Counted from the stretch's first letter, positions 35,949 to 44,607 are shown. The stretch is DNA of 64,000 bases from JBFMCT01 sp046565765 (GCA_046565765.1 JBKHXX010000033.1:1-64000); one strand, 5' to 3'. Made by a program: numbers and translations. Notes: generated from the letters alone by a model not told the origin.

Positions 35949-36664
35949 GCTCCCAGCAGGAGCTGGTCGCCGTTGAGCAGGGGACGCTCCTCTCCGGCCG
36001 TGAGCGGCGCGCTCACCCCGCTCACCCGGGTGCCGTTGGTGGAGCCCTGGTCGATGACCACCCACGAGTCGTCGGGCTTGTGGCGGAGCACGGCGTGGCG
36101 CCGCGACACGCCCGGGTCGTCGACTTCGACGTCGGGGAACACGCCGCGGGTGTCGCTGCGCCTGCCGATCAGCACCTCGCCGGATCTCAGGGGCCACTCA
36201 CGCGGCACGCTGCCGGTGGGGAAGGGAATGGCCACGTCGGGGCTCTCGTTGCCCTCGTAGAAGGCCCGGTCCGGTTCGACGACCACCGCCCAACCGACCG
36301 GGGCGACGGCAGCCGGCGGCGGCGTGGCGGCAGCCGCACCCGCGGCGGGGTCGAGCGCCGCCTCCAGCACGGCCTGGGGGCTCTGTGCCGGCGGAGGGGC
36401 CGCGGCCGGGTCGGTGGTCTGGTGCGGCTGGGTGGGCAGCTCACCGGTGGCGAAGTCGATGCCGCACACCTCGCAGAAGGCGTCGTCCAGGCCCGCCGGC
36501 GCCCCGCAGTTCGGGCAGGGCGAGATCGTGCCCGTGTCGGGCACGGGCGGCGGCTCGTTGGTCGACAGCACGGGACCCGCCGGCGCCGGGGCGATGGCCG
36601 CTCCGCACGTGTCGCAGTAGTCGGTGCTGGTCGAGGTGTGACCGACGGGACAGGTGACAGGCAA
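35918..36664 (-). CDS. Zinc-ribbon and FHA-domain protein
   Basis: 248 residues, cytoplasmic. Zinc-ribbon-like pairs come first (CPVGHTSTSTDYCDTCG; CPNCGAPAGLDDAFCEVCG), then a Pro/Ala linker, then a C-terminal FHA domain with GRRSDTRG, SRRHAVLRH and STNGT, the residues that bind phosphothreonine. TTG 36664 is the start, with GGAGG five bases before it. By analogy with GarA/OdhI it may be the read-out of the PknG-like kinase, but it lacks the short GarA layout and has no obvious ETTS motif. Confidence 0.9.
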   Translation of the reverse strand: MPVTCPVGHTSTSTDYCDTCGAAIAPAPAGPVLSTNEPPPVPDTGTISPCPNCGAPAGLDDAFCEVCGIDFATGELPTQPHQTTDPAAAPPPAQSPQAVLEAALDPAAGAAAATPPPAAVAPVGWAVVVEPDRAFYEGNESPDVAIPFPTGSVPREWPLRSGEVLIGRRSDTRGVFPDVEVDDPGVSRRHAVLRHKPDDSWVVIDQGSTNGTRVSGVSAPLTAGEERPLLNGDQLLLGAWSRITLKRS

Positions 36665-36676
36665 GGCGGCCTCCGG

Positions 36677-37963
36677 CTAGGTGGTGGGCGGCTTGGCCGC
36701 CACCCGCACGGTGCGGGTGGAGCGGGTGTCGAGCGCCATCTCGTCAAGCGTCTGGACCTCGCGCCTGAGGCGGACGGTGCCGGTGTCTGGGTCCTCCACC
36801 TCCACGACCTTCTGCAGCAGCTTGACCGTGCCGTCGTTCCCCGACTGGTGGGCGAGCTGGACGGCCCGGCCCAGCTTCACCGTGGCGGTGTCGTCGTCGC
36901 CCTGCTTGCGGGCCTCCAGCCCTTCCTGGATGGCGGCCGCCAGCTCCGCCTGGCCGGTGTAGTGGGCGACCTGGGCGTTGATGCGGGTGGACAACGTCTC
37001 GTCGTCGGTCCACACCGCCCTCACCAGGGCCTGCGACGCGGGGGACCCGTCGACCACCAGGCTCACCCGGGCGGCCAGCTTCTCGTCGCCCACGCTGCCC
37101 GGGGGCACGTCCACGCACACGTGGTAGTCACGGCTCTCGTCCCCGCCCCAGGCCCCGGTCGGGTAGTCGTTGGTCAGCGGGTTGACCGGCTGGGCCTTGG
37201 CCGTCAGGTCCTCGATCGCCGGGGCGACCTGGCGGACGAAGCGCACCGTCGACCCCTGCGGCGTCCAGATGCGCAGCCGCACGTCGCCCACCGTCTTGCC
37301 CAGGGCCCGGCCCAAGAAGTCGCGGAAGTCGTCGTCCATCTCGTCGGGGTCGGCGATGATGTCGACCTCCCCGAGAAGGGTCGACGTCACCAGTCGCAGC
37401 TCCGCCACCTCCCAGTCGGAGCCCACGCCCCGGGCGTCGCACTGGAAGACCCCTGCGCACTCGGACAGCACCCGCTCCAGCTCGAAGCGGGGCTCGCTCT
37501 CGTTGCGACCGTCGGTGAGCAGGTAGGCGAGGCGGATGGCCTCCGGGTGCTCCTCGAACATCTGCCGGGCCAGGTCGAGCCAGGTGGAGATGGCGGTCCC
37601 GCCCTCGGCCTCCAGGCGGCGCATCCTGATCACCGCGTCCTGCCGGGTCTGCTCGTCGGCCTGCACCAGCCGGGCACCGTTCGTCGGGTAGGCGCACATG
37701 GCGGCGTGGGAGCCGGAGACCACCGCGAACCACGTGCCGTCCGGGAGCTCGTTGACGGCCGCCGCGGCGGCCTGGCGGGCCGCCCGGATCTTGGTCGACG
37801 GGTTCCCCATGGAGCCGCTGGTGTCGACGATGAGGACGACCGCCTTGTCCCCGGACGTGCCGCGGGCCTGCTCGCCGGCGGCGGTCACGGTGATGACACC
37901 GTGCACCTCACCGGTGCCGGCGGGAAGGAACTCGTTCTGGTAGGCGGTGGCGGAGAAGGTCAT
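36677..37963 (-). CDS. VWA-domain protein
   Basis: 428 residues with no signal. An N-terminal beta domain (NEFLPAGTGEVHGVITV) precedes a von Willebrand A domain whose metal site is intact: DTSGSM, the Thr in GGTAIS and TDGRNE. The C-terminal half has more beta structure and a helical segment. Such proteins usually assemble metal-dependent complexes. ATG 37963 overlaps the phosphatase stop as ATGA, with GGAGG four bases before. Fixed between phosphatase and FHA genes, it is probably a scaffold for the phospho-signalling module. Confidence 0.9.
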   Translation of the reverse strand: MTFSATAYQNEFLPAGTGEVHGVITVTAAGEQARGTSGDKAVVLIVDTSGSMGNPSTKIRAARQAAAAAVNELPDGTWFAVVSGSHAAMCAYPTNGARLVQADEQTRQDAVIRMRRLEAEGGTAISTWLDLARQMFEEHPEAIRLAYLLTDGRNESEPRFELERVLSECAGVFQCDARGVGSDWEVAELRLVTSTLLGEVDIIADPDEMDDDFRDFLGRALGKTVGDVRLRIWTPQGSTVRFVRQVAPAIEDLTAKAQPVNPLTNDYPTGAWGGDESRDYHVCVDVPPGSVGDEKLAARVSLVVDGSPASQALVRAVWTDDETLSTRINAQVAHYTGQAELAAAIQEGLEARKQGDDDTATVKLGRAVQLAHQSGNDGTVKLLQKVVEVEDPDTGTVRLRREVQTLDEMALDTRSTRTVRVAAKPPTT

Positions 37964-39147
37964 GGAGCCTCCGGAGGGCGGGGGCCGTCGCCGGGCTGGA
38001 GCGGCAAATCTACGACCACGGCGGTGATGTTGTCGGCGCCTCCCTGCCGGTTGGCGTAGTCGACGAGGTGGCGGGCCAACGCCAGCGGCCCCGGCCCGGG
38101 GGCGCCCGCCACCACCGCGGCCAGCTGGTCCGACTCGGCCGCGTAGTTCCACACCCCGTCGGACACCAAGAGCACCCGGCCCGCACCGGGAGGGTCGAAG
38201 GTGACCTGCACCGGCCGCCACGACGGGTCGGCGTCGCGCGCCAGCCACCGGGTGATGGCGTGGGCCCGGTTGTCGGCGTAGGCGTCCGAGGGGTCCATCC
38301 CCGCCGCGATCTGCTGGGCGGCCCACGAGTCGTCGACGGTGAGCTGCCGCACCGCGCCGTCCGCGGAGATCCAGTAGCCCCGGCAGTCGCCGAAGGCGCT
38401 CAGCCGCAGCGACGAGTCGGTGACCACCGACGCCAGGTACGTACAGGACGGCGGGCCCAGGCTCGGGTGGGGCTGGAACTCGACGGCCAGCACGGCCGCC
38501 CGGGCCGCGTCGAAGGCCGCGTCGAATTGCGGCTCGGCCGGCCCGCCGGCGGACAGCACGGCCGCCGCCGCATCGGCCGCCGCCTGGGACGCCACCTCGG
38601 GGAGAACGGTGGTCGACACCCCGTCGCACACCACCGCCACAACGAACCCATCCGCGACCGTGACCGCGTACGAGTCCTCGTTCTTGGCGTGGCGGAGGCC
38701 CTTGTCGGACACCGCGGCCACGCCCGGCCCCTCCAGCTCGGTGTGGTCGCGGGGGTGGGGACGCTTGGCCCCGCACACCCCGCAGTAGCCGTCGAACCAC
38801 TGGCCTTGGGTGCCGCACGACCGGCAGACCACATCCTCCGACCCGGGGTCGCCTCCCGTGGCGGCGGGCGGCGCCGCCGCTGCCGACTGCTCCGGGGCCG
38901 GGGCCGAGCGGGCGGTGGCCCGGGCCACCGCTGCCGCCGCCAACCCCTTGGCCAGCAGGTCACCGTTCCCGCCTGCGGGCTGCGGCTCCGGCTCCGGCTC
39001 CGGCGTCGGCCCGGGCTCGACCGCCGCCGTTGCGACGGCCGCCGCGTCACCCGACAACGGCGCCCCGCACGCCTCGCAGAACGCGTCCCCTGCGGCGGCG
39101 GGCTCGCCGCACGACGGGCACGTGGCGGTCAGGGCGACGTCAGACAA
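37960..39147 (-). CDS. PP2C-type protein phosphatase with two zinc ribbons
   Basis: 395 residues. CPSCGEPAAAGDAFCEACG begins the protein, an acidic Pro/Glu linker follows, then a second ribbon (CRSCGTQGQWFDGYCGVCG) and the PP2C domain: SDKGLRHAKNEDS, VVAVVCDGVST (metal Asp), SAFGDCRGY, LLVSDGVWNY and GGADNITAVVV. These are the residues that bind two Mn/Mg ions, so it should dephosphorylate Ser/Thr targets, presumably those of the upstream kinase. TTG 39147 overlaps the kinase end by eight bases; no clear ribosome site, so coupling is likely. Confidence 0.93.
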   Translation of the reverse strand: MSDVALTATCPSCGEPAAAGDAFCEACGAPLSGDAAAVATAAVEPGPTPEPEPEPQPAGGNGDLLAKGLAAAAVARATARSAPAPEQSAAAAPPAATGGDPGSEDVVCRSCGTQGQWFDGYCGVCGAKRPHPRDHTELEGPGVAAVSDKGLRHAKNEDSYAVTVADGFVVAVVCDGVSTTVLPEVASQAAADAAAAVLSAGGPAEPQFDAAFDAARAAVLAVEFQPHPSLGPPSCTYLASVVTDSSLRLSAFGDCRGYWISADGAVRQLTVDDSWAAQQIAAGMDPSDAYADNRAHAITRWLARDADPSWRPVQVTFDPPGAGRVLLVSDGVWNYAAESDQLAAVVAGAPGPGPLALARHLVDYANRQGGADNITAVVVDLPLQPGDGPRPPEAP

Positions 39148-41347
39148 GGGAGAACGGCCGGACCTGGTTGGCCCGGTCGACCAGGCGGCGGCGCTCGTCC
39201 GGGTCGGGCGTCAGCTTGGCCAGCCACCGGCACGCCCGTTCCAGCCCCCGCCGCAACGACTCCTCCTCCAGCGAGTACCCGCCCCGCAGCTTCACCGCCG
39301 GGTCGGGGCGGGCCGACCCCGACACGACGGCGGCCAGCGCCGCCTCGAACAGCTCCACGTCGAGGGTGGCGGCCAGGCGCCGCTCCACCTCCAGCTGCCC
39401 GAGGAGCTGCGACGACTCGACGTACCGACCCCGCCCCACCAGGGCCCGCACCGCCGCCACCTGGGCCTCGCCGTGGGCTCGGTGGGTTCGGGGGATGCGG
39501 GCGTAGGCGGCGAGCGCCCCGGGGACGTCGCCCTGGGCCAGCCGGCAGCGGGCCAGGCCGGTGGCGGCCCCCACGTACGCGGGGTCGACGGTCGACACGG
39601 TGGCGTACAGGTCGGCCGCCGCAGCCAACTCCCCCGCCCGCTCGGCGGCCATGGCCGCAGCCAGCTTGGGGGCCAGCTCACCCGGCACCTCCGACCGGCA
39701 CCGGTCGAAGGCGGCTGCGGCCGCAGGCGCGTCTCCCGCGTCCAGCGCGGCCACCCCCCGCAGCCACACCGCCCGCCACTCCCAGGGATCGTCGTTCTCG
39801 ATCCGCTCCAGCTCGTCGACGGCTGCCGGCGGCCGGCCGGCGTCGATCAAGGCTCTGGCGCGCCGCAGCCGCAGCTCCACCGTCTCGGGCACCTGGCCGG
39901 CCGCCACCGCCTCGTCGATCGCCCGCAGGGCCTCGGCCGGGTCGGCGCCGAGGTTCGCCAGCAGCCCGGCGGCGGGATCGGACGGGTCGATGGTCAGCAG
40001 GGGCAGCTCCGACTCCGACGACGCCCCCGCGAACACCGTGCTGGGCGCCGGCTGCGGCTTGCCGGTCGTCACCGCCACCACCTCGCGCAGCACGCCCAGC
40101 ATCTGGTCGCCCAACTCCGCGATCGACTGGAAGCGGTCGTCGGGATGGTCGGCGGTGGCCTTGAGCAGCAGGCGGTGGAACGAACCCCACTGCGCCAGCA
40201 GCGGCTGTTCGGACGGGTCGGGCAAGGAGCGGACATAGGTCGTCTGGTAGCCCCGGAAGTCCATGGTCATCACGGCCAGAGTCCGACCGACGGTGTAGAC
40301 GTCCGACGCCAGCGACGGGCCCATGTCGGCGATCTCGGGCGCCTGGAACCCGACGGTGCCGTAGATGTCGCCGGTGGGGTCGTCGAGGCGCCGCACGCCA
40401 CCGACGTCGATGAGCTTCACCTGGTCGCCCACCTGGATGACGTTGTCGGGCTTGAAGTCGTTGTAGACGAGGCCCCGCCCGTGCAGGTAGGACAGGGCGG
40501 GCAGGATGGCGTGGACGTAGGCGATGGCCTGGTCCACCGGCAGCGGGTCTGGGCCGCCCTTGGCCTCGCGCCGCCGTTTGAGGATCTGCTTGAGCGACGG
40601 CCCGCCCACGTACTCCATGACGATGTAGCCGGAGCCCTTGTGGGACACGAAGTTGTAGATCTCGACGATGGCCGGGTGCTGGATCTCGGCGAGGAAGGCC
40701 CGCTCCGCCACCGCCACCGCCATGGCCGCCTCGTCGCCCGAGTCGAGCAGGCCCTTGAGCACCGACCACCGGCCGTTCACCGCCTTGTCCTTGACCAGGT
40801 AGATCCACCCGAGACCACCGTGGGCCAGAGCGCCCGCCACCTCGTACTGGCCGGCCACCAGCTCCCCGGGCGAGAGCTTGGGGCGGAAGTCGTAGGGGTT
40901 GCGGCACTTGGCGCAGAAGCCGCTGGCGCGCCCGGGCCGCCCCGTCTTCGACCGTCCCACCTCGGCCCCGCAGTTGGCGCAGAACCGCTTGTCCTCCGAC
41001 ACCTCCGGGTTCCTCATGATGACGGTGGCCGGGTCGACCGACGGGGCCGGCGGGACCTCCACCAGGCCGGCGCCGATGCCAGACCGCCGGCTGGTGGCGG
41101 CCGACCGGGTGCTCGACGTCCGGCGGGAGGCGGTGGAGCGGGTGGACCCGACGGCCCGGGAGGCACCCGGAGCGGCCGGCCGGGGCGACGACCGACCGGG
41201 GCCGGCGGGCCCCGGTCCGGTTCCCGTCGGACCGGCGGCCCGGGCCGGCTCGGCTGCCGGCGCCCGCCACTTCGTGCCGCACGTGTCGCAGTACCCGTCG
41301 TCCAGGACCGTGCCGGTGCACCCGGGTTCGCCGCACGGACGTCTCAT
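39140..41347 (-). CDS. pknG: PknG-like Ser/Thr protein kinase (rubredoxin, kinase, TPR)
   Basis: 735 residues, soluble. An N-terminal zinc ribbon (CGEPGC, CDTCG) and Pro/Arg linker precede a rubredoxin-like metal site Cys123/Cys126 and Cys145/Cys148. The kinase follows: glycine loop AHGGLGW, Lys198 in SVLKGL, VYNDFKPDN with Asp297 in place of HRD, and LIDVGG in place of DFG, all hallmarks of PknG. TPR-like helices fill residues from about 430 on. ATG 41347 overlaps the upstream stop as ATGA. In relatives PknG phosphorylates an FHA protein to control glutamate metabolism. Confidence 0.95.
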   Translation of the reverse strand: MRRPCGEPGCTGTVLDDGYCDTCGTKWRAPAAEPARAAGPTGTGPGPAGPGRSSPRPAAPGASRAVGSTRSTASRRTSSTRSAATSRRSGIGAGLVEVPPAPSVDPATVIMRNPEVSEDKRFCANCGAEVGRSKTGRPGRASGFCAKCRNPYDFRPKLSPGELVAGQYEVAGALAHGGLGWIYLVKDKAVNGRWSVLKGLLDSGDEAAMAVAVAERAFLAEIQHPAIVEIYNFVSHKGSGYIVMEYVGGPSLKQILKRRREAKGGPDPLPVDQAIAYVHAILPALSYLHGRGLVYNDFKPDNVIQVGDQVKLIDVGGVRRLDDPTGDIYGTVGFQAPEIADMGPSLASDVYTVGRTLAVMTMDFRGYQTTYVRSLPDPSEQPLLAQWGSFHRLLLKATADHPDDRFQSIAELGDQMLGVLREVVAVTTGKPQPAPSTVFAGASSESELPLLTIDPSDPAAGLLANLGADPAEALRAIDEAVAAGQVPETVELRLRRARALIDAGRPPAAVDELERIENDDPWEWRAVWLRGVAALDAGDAPAAAAAFDRCRSEVPGELAPKLAAAMAAERAGELAAAADLYATVSTVDPAYVGAATGLARCRLAQGDVPGALAAYARIPRTHRAHGEAQVAAVRALVGRGRYVESSQLLGQLEVERRLAATLDVELFEAALAAVVSGSARPDPAVKLRGGYSLEEESLRRGLERACRWLAKLTPDPDERRRLVDRANQVRPFSLV

Positions 41348-42483
41348 CGCACGCTCCCAGCTCGATTGACCGCGGCAAGGTACTCCTGCACCCGGTCCTC
41401 GGCGGCACCGAGGTCGCACGGCCCCACGTACAGGGCGTCGCGGGCCAGGCCGTAGAGCCGGGCGAGCGACGGGTCCTCGGCGCGGCCCTGGGCGGCGGCC
41501 TTGGCCCGGTAGGCCTCCAGCAGCCCCCGCAGGTCGTTGCGCCGGGCCACCGGGGCCCGGTTGGCCGCCACCACCCCCTCCGCCTCCTCCCGCAGCCGCC
41601 CGGCCGCCTCCCGCCACCTCTCCAGGCCGCTCACCGCCGCCACCCACGACCCCGCCTGGGCCTGGGACTCGATGCGGCCCAGCCACGGGCGCAGCCCCTG
41701 CCCACCCGCCTCCAGGACGGCCGGGTCGAGCGGGGCGACCAGGCCGGTGGGGGTGGCGATCCGGGCGGAGGCCAGTGCATGGGCGTCCCGGCCGTCGCGC
41801 AGGAGGCGCTCAAGGTCGGCCAGGCCGGCCGCCGCCGCCCGGAGGTCGGCGGTCAACGTCGTGCGCCGGGCCGCCAGCGTCTCCACCCGCTGGCGGGCGC
41901 GGGCCACGGCCTGCTCGGCGGGTCCGGGGTCGACGGTCAGCGGGTCGGTGGCGGCCAGGGCCGAGAGCTCCTGCACCAGCCCCTGGGCGGCCGGGATCTC
42001 GGGCTCGTCGAGCCCCAGGTCGGCGGCCTGGGCGGCAATTGCGCTCAGGGCCGAGGAGGCCGCGTCCAGCCGGGGCACCACGTCGCGCCACGCCCGGGCC
42101 AGCTTGTCGGCCGCGGCCCGGGCCTTCTTGACCTCCGCCTCCAGGTCGGCCAGGAGCGCCTCGGGCCCCGTCTTCGTGCCGTCCGGCAGCGTCACGCCCC
42201 GTGCGCCGAGCAGCCTGTCCACCTCGGCCCGGTTCCCGGCCGCCGCCGCCGACTCCAGGGCTGCCACCGCCTCCTTCAAGGCGGGGTAGCGGGTCCAGAG
42301 CGACGCGGCCAACGTCGACGCCTCACGTGCCACCGCCTCGGACGTCCCGCTCAGGCGGTCGGGCTCGCGCGCCACGGCCAGCTCGGGCGACGTGTCCAGC
42401 TGGAAGAGCTGCTCCGCCAGCCGCGTCAAGCCGGCCGAGAGGGCGGCCACCGCCTGTGTCGGGTCCGACCGGGCCGCTGCCAC
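41344..42483 (-). CDS. Coiled-coil protein leading the PknG operon
   Basis: 379 residues, almost entirely helical, rich in Ala, Leu, Arg and Glu with heptad-like stretches (LLADLEAEVKKARAAADKLA; ADLRAAAAGLADLERLLRDGR). No signal or membrane segment. The GTG start at 42483 stands 35 bases from the stop of the response regulator gene upstream, so this could be the first gene of the operon, which then overlaps by ATGA. I recall such genes beside PP2C/VWA/kinase clusters in actinobacteria, but no function is known; a scaffold role is a guess. Confidence 0.78.
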   Translation of the reverse strand: MAAARSDPTQAVAALSAGLTRLAEQLFQLDTSPELAVAREPDRLSGTSEAVAREASTLAASLWTRYPALKEAVAALESAAAAGNRAEVDRLLGARGVTLPDGTKTGPEALLADLEAEVKKARAAADKLARAWRDVVPRLDAASSALSAIAAQAADLGLDEPEIPAAQGLVQELSALAATDPLTVDPGPAEQAVARARQRVETLAARRTTLTADLRAAAAGLADLERLLRDGRDAHALASARIATPTGLVAPLDPAVLEAGGQGLRPWLGRIESQAQAGSWVAAVSGLERWREAAGRLREEAEGVVAANRAPVARRNDLRGLLEAYRAKAAAQGRAEDPSLARLYGLARDALYVGPCDLGAAEDRVQEYLAAVNRAGSVR

Positions 42484-42518
42484 GCCGTCATGGTACGGGC
42501 CGGATCACCGCCTCCCGC

Positions 42519-43223
42519 CTACGGCTCGAAGCGGTAGCCGACCCCTCGGACGGTGCGGAGCCAACGGGGCCGCTCCGGGTCCTCCTCGATGCGGCGGCGG
42601 ATCCGCCCGACGTGCTCGGTCACCGTGGCCGGGCTGCTCGAGGCGGACGGGGGCCACAGCTCCTCCAGCAGCTCCTCGCGGCTGAACGTGCGCTGCGGTG
42701 ACGAGGCGAGGAAGGCGAGCACCTCGTACTCCCGCGCCGGAAGGTCCACGAGGCGGCCGTGAACGGTGACCTCGCGCCGCCCGAGGTCGATGTGCAGGCC
42801 GTCGTACTCGAGCTGGTTGTGGCTGCGGGTCCTGCCGCTGCGCCTGAGCAACGCGGCGATGCGGGCCGTCAGCTCGGCGGTGGAGAAGGGCTTGACCACG
42901 TAGTCGTCGGCCCCCATCCGGAAGCCGAGCACGCGGTCGGCCTCCTGGTCCTTGGCCGTCAGCAGGATCACGGGGACGTCGCTCACTTCCCGCAGCCCGG
43001 CCAGCACCTCCAGGCCGTCCTGGCCCGGCATCATCACGTCGAGCAGCACGAGGTTCGGCCATGCCGACGACGCCTTGTCCAGAGCCGTGCTGCCGTCCGC
43101 CGCCTCGTCGACCTCGTAGCCCTCGATGACCAGCAGGCGGCGCAGCAGCGTGCGGACGGCTCCGTCGTCGTCGACGACGAGGATGCGCGGGCCTCGCTCC
43201 GCTGCCGCGTCCACCTCCTTCAC
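42519..43223 (-). CDS. OmpR/PhoB-family response regulator, orphan
   Basis: 234 residues: receiver domain with VVDDDG, phospho-acceptor Asp62 in LVLLDVMMPGQDG, Thr in LLTAKD, Lys in VVKPFS; winged-helix output (LPAREYEVLAFLASSPQRTFSREELLEELW; VRGVGYRFEP). No histidine kinase is adjacent. It ends 35 bases before the coiled-coil gene on the same strand and may be cotranscribed with the PknG operon, making it a candidate link between phosphorelay and Ser/Thr signalling. GTG start. Divergent from the 31-residue peptide gene. Confidence 0.95.
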   Translation of the reverse strand: MKEVDAAAERGPRILVVDDDGAVRTLLRRLLVIEGYEVDEAADGSTALDKASSAWPNLVLLDVMMPGQDGLEVLAGLREVSDVPVILLTAKDQEADRVLGFRMGADDYVVKPFSTAELTARIAALLRRSGRTRSHNQLEYDGLHIDLGRREVTVHGRLVDLPAREYEVLAFLASSPQRTFSREELLEELWPPSASSSPATVTEHVGRIRRRIEEDPERPRWLRTVRGVGYRFEP

Positions 43224-43386
43224 GCTAACCCCCGGCCTGCGACGGCCGGTGGACGCGCCGGCTCAACACATCCCCTACTTCCAACAACTTTTCACAACAA
43301 ACGCCCTTAAGGACCACCCTCCCCCGCCGATACCAAGGGAGCCGGTCAACGAAGCCCGGCGACACACACAACGGAGGTCCTTCCCA

Positions 43387-43482
43387 ATGCGCAAGCTCAT
43401 TCCCGTCGTCGGCCCGCTGCTCGCCGCCGTCCTCGCCATGATCCCCATCGTGGGTGCCCTTCTGGCCGGCGTGGTGGCCTGA
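43387..43482 (+). CDS. 31-residue hydrophobic peptide with an internal repeat
   Basis: Short but convincing gene: ATG 43387 is preceded at eight bases by GGAGGT (43373-43378). After MRKL the peptide is two near-identical halves, IPVVGPLLAAVLA and IPIVGALLAGVVA, uncharged and with a helix-breaking Pro and Gly in each. It ends 14 bases before the M48 protease gene on the same strand. It could be a membrane peptide, a signalling or toxic peptide, or a protease partner; no family is recognised. Confidence 0.7.
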   Translation: MRKLIPVVGPLLAAVLAMIPIVGALLAGVVA

Positions 43483-43496
43483 TACCGGTCATCTCG

Positions 43497-44606
43497 ATGT
43501 CCCTGTCGACGACCGACGCGCCGGTCACCGCCGACCGGCACGCATCGCCTTCACGGCGGTCAGGCGTGCGTGGGGCGGAGGCGTTCGCCACCGGAGTCGC
43601 CGCCCTCATCTGCATGCTGGCCGAACTGCCGCAACGCCTGGTTGACGCCGCTGGCGTGCGGGCGTGGCCATTGGCGCTCGTCGTCGTCACCGCTGCGGTG
43701 AGCGGCGCCCGGACCGTGCTCCAGGCGCCGTTCACCGTGGCACCCGCGCTCCGACGACGCCCTCGTGGACCGTCGGTCCGCCAGTGGGCGCGCCAGGAGC
43801 TCACCGTCTTCGGGGTCTCGACTGCGGCCGCCGCCCTCGTGACCCTTCCCTTGTACGCCCTGCTACGGGCCACACCGTCGTGGTGGTTGATCGCCTGGGT
43901 CGCGTTCGCCGTGCTCACCGTGGGGTGGCAGGCCGCCATGCCCGCGATCGTCGGCGCCCAGGCCGGTTCGCTCGCCCCTGCCCCGGAGCCGCTGGCCGAA
44001 CGGGTGCGGGCCCTGGCGGCGCGCGCCGGTGTCGGCCCCGTCGACGTGGCCGTGGCCGGCAAGGCCGGCCGCCGGGGCTGCAACGCCTACGTCCTCGGCG
44101 TCGGCTCGTCCCGGCGCGTGGTGCTCGAGTCGGCCGTGGCCGGATGGCCTCCCCACCTCGTAGACCAGGTGCTGGCCCACGAGCTGGGCCACTGGCGCCT
44201 CGGTCACACCGCCCGCCGCCTCCCGCTCACCCTCGCCGCCCAGTTCGGCACCCTGGCGGCGGCCGCCGCCGCCCTCTCCTCCCGCCCGCTGCTCGACTGG
44301 GCGGGGATCTCGTCGGCCGGCGATCCCGCCTCCTACCCGCTCCTCCTCCTGGTCGGCGCCGTCGTCGCCCTGCCCGCCCGCATGCTGCTGGCCTGGCGCG
44401 ACCGCAGCCAGGAGCGCGCTGCCGACCGCTTCGCCGTCGCCCTCCTCGACCGCCCCGACGACTTCGCCGCCATGCTCGAGCGGGCCGCCGACGAGAGCGG
44501 GGTCCCCCGGCGCCTCCCCTGGTGGAAGCGGCTCACCGCCAGCCACCCGCCCGTAGACGAGCGCGCCGCCGCCGCCCGTCCCGACCTCCTCCCGACAGGA
44601 GCCTGA
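43497..44606 (+). CDS. M48-family membrane metalloprotease (Ste24/HtpX-like)
   Basis: 369 residues. Three to four N-terminal membrane helices, then the zinc site HELGH (His228, Glu229, His232) in QVLAHELGHWRLGHT, more hydrophobic stretches, and the third ligand Glu in RSQERAADRFAVAL. This is the CAAX-protease-like M48 arrangement with the active site facing the cytoplasm. It begins 15 bases past the stop of the 31-residue peptide gene, so the two are probably one transcript and the peptide may be its substrate or regulator. Confidence 0.92.
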   Translation: MSLSTTDAPVTADRHASPSRRSGVRGAEAFATGVAALICMLAELPQRLVDAAGVRAWPLALVVVTAAVSGARTVLQAPFTVAPALRRRPRGPSVRQWARQELTVFGVSTAAAALVTLPLYALLRATPSWWLIAWVAFAVLTVGWQAAMPAIVGAQAGSLAPAPEPLAERVRALAARAGVGPVDVAVAGKAGRRGCNAYVLGVGSSRRVVLESAVAGWPPHLVDQVLAHELGHWRLGHTARRLPLTLAAQFGTLAAAAAALSSRPLLDWAGISSAGDPASYPLLLLVGAVVALPARMLLAWRDRSQERAADRFAVALLDRPDDFAAMLERAADESGVPRRLPWWKRLTASHPPVDERAAAARPDLLPTGA

Positions 44607-44607
44607 C

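Noticed and set aside
36677..38818. Long N-terminal extension of the VWA protein
   Set aside because: ATG 37963 overlaps the phosphatase stop and has a ribosome site; the upstream part is a shadow of the phosphatase gene.
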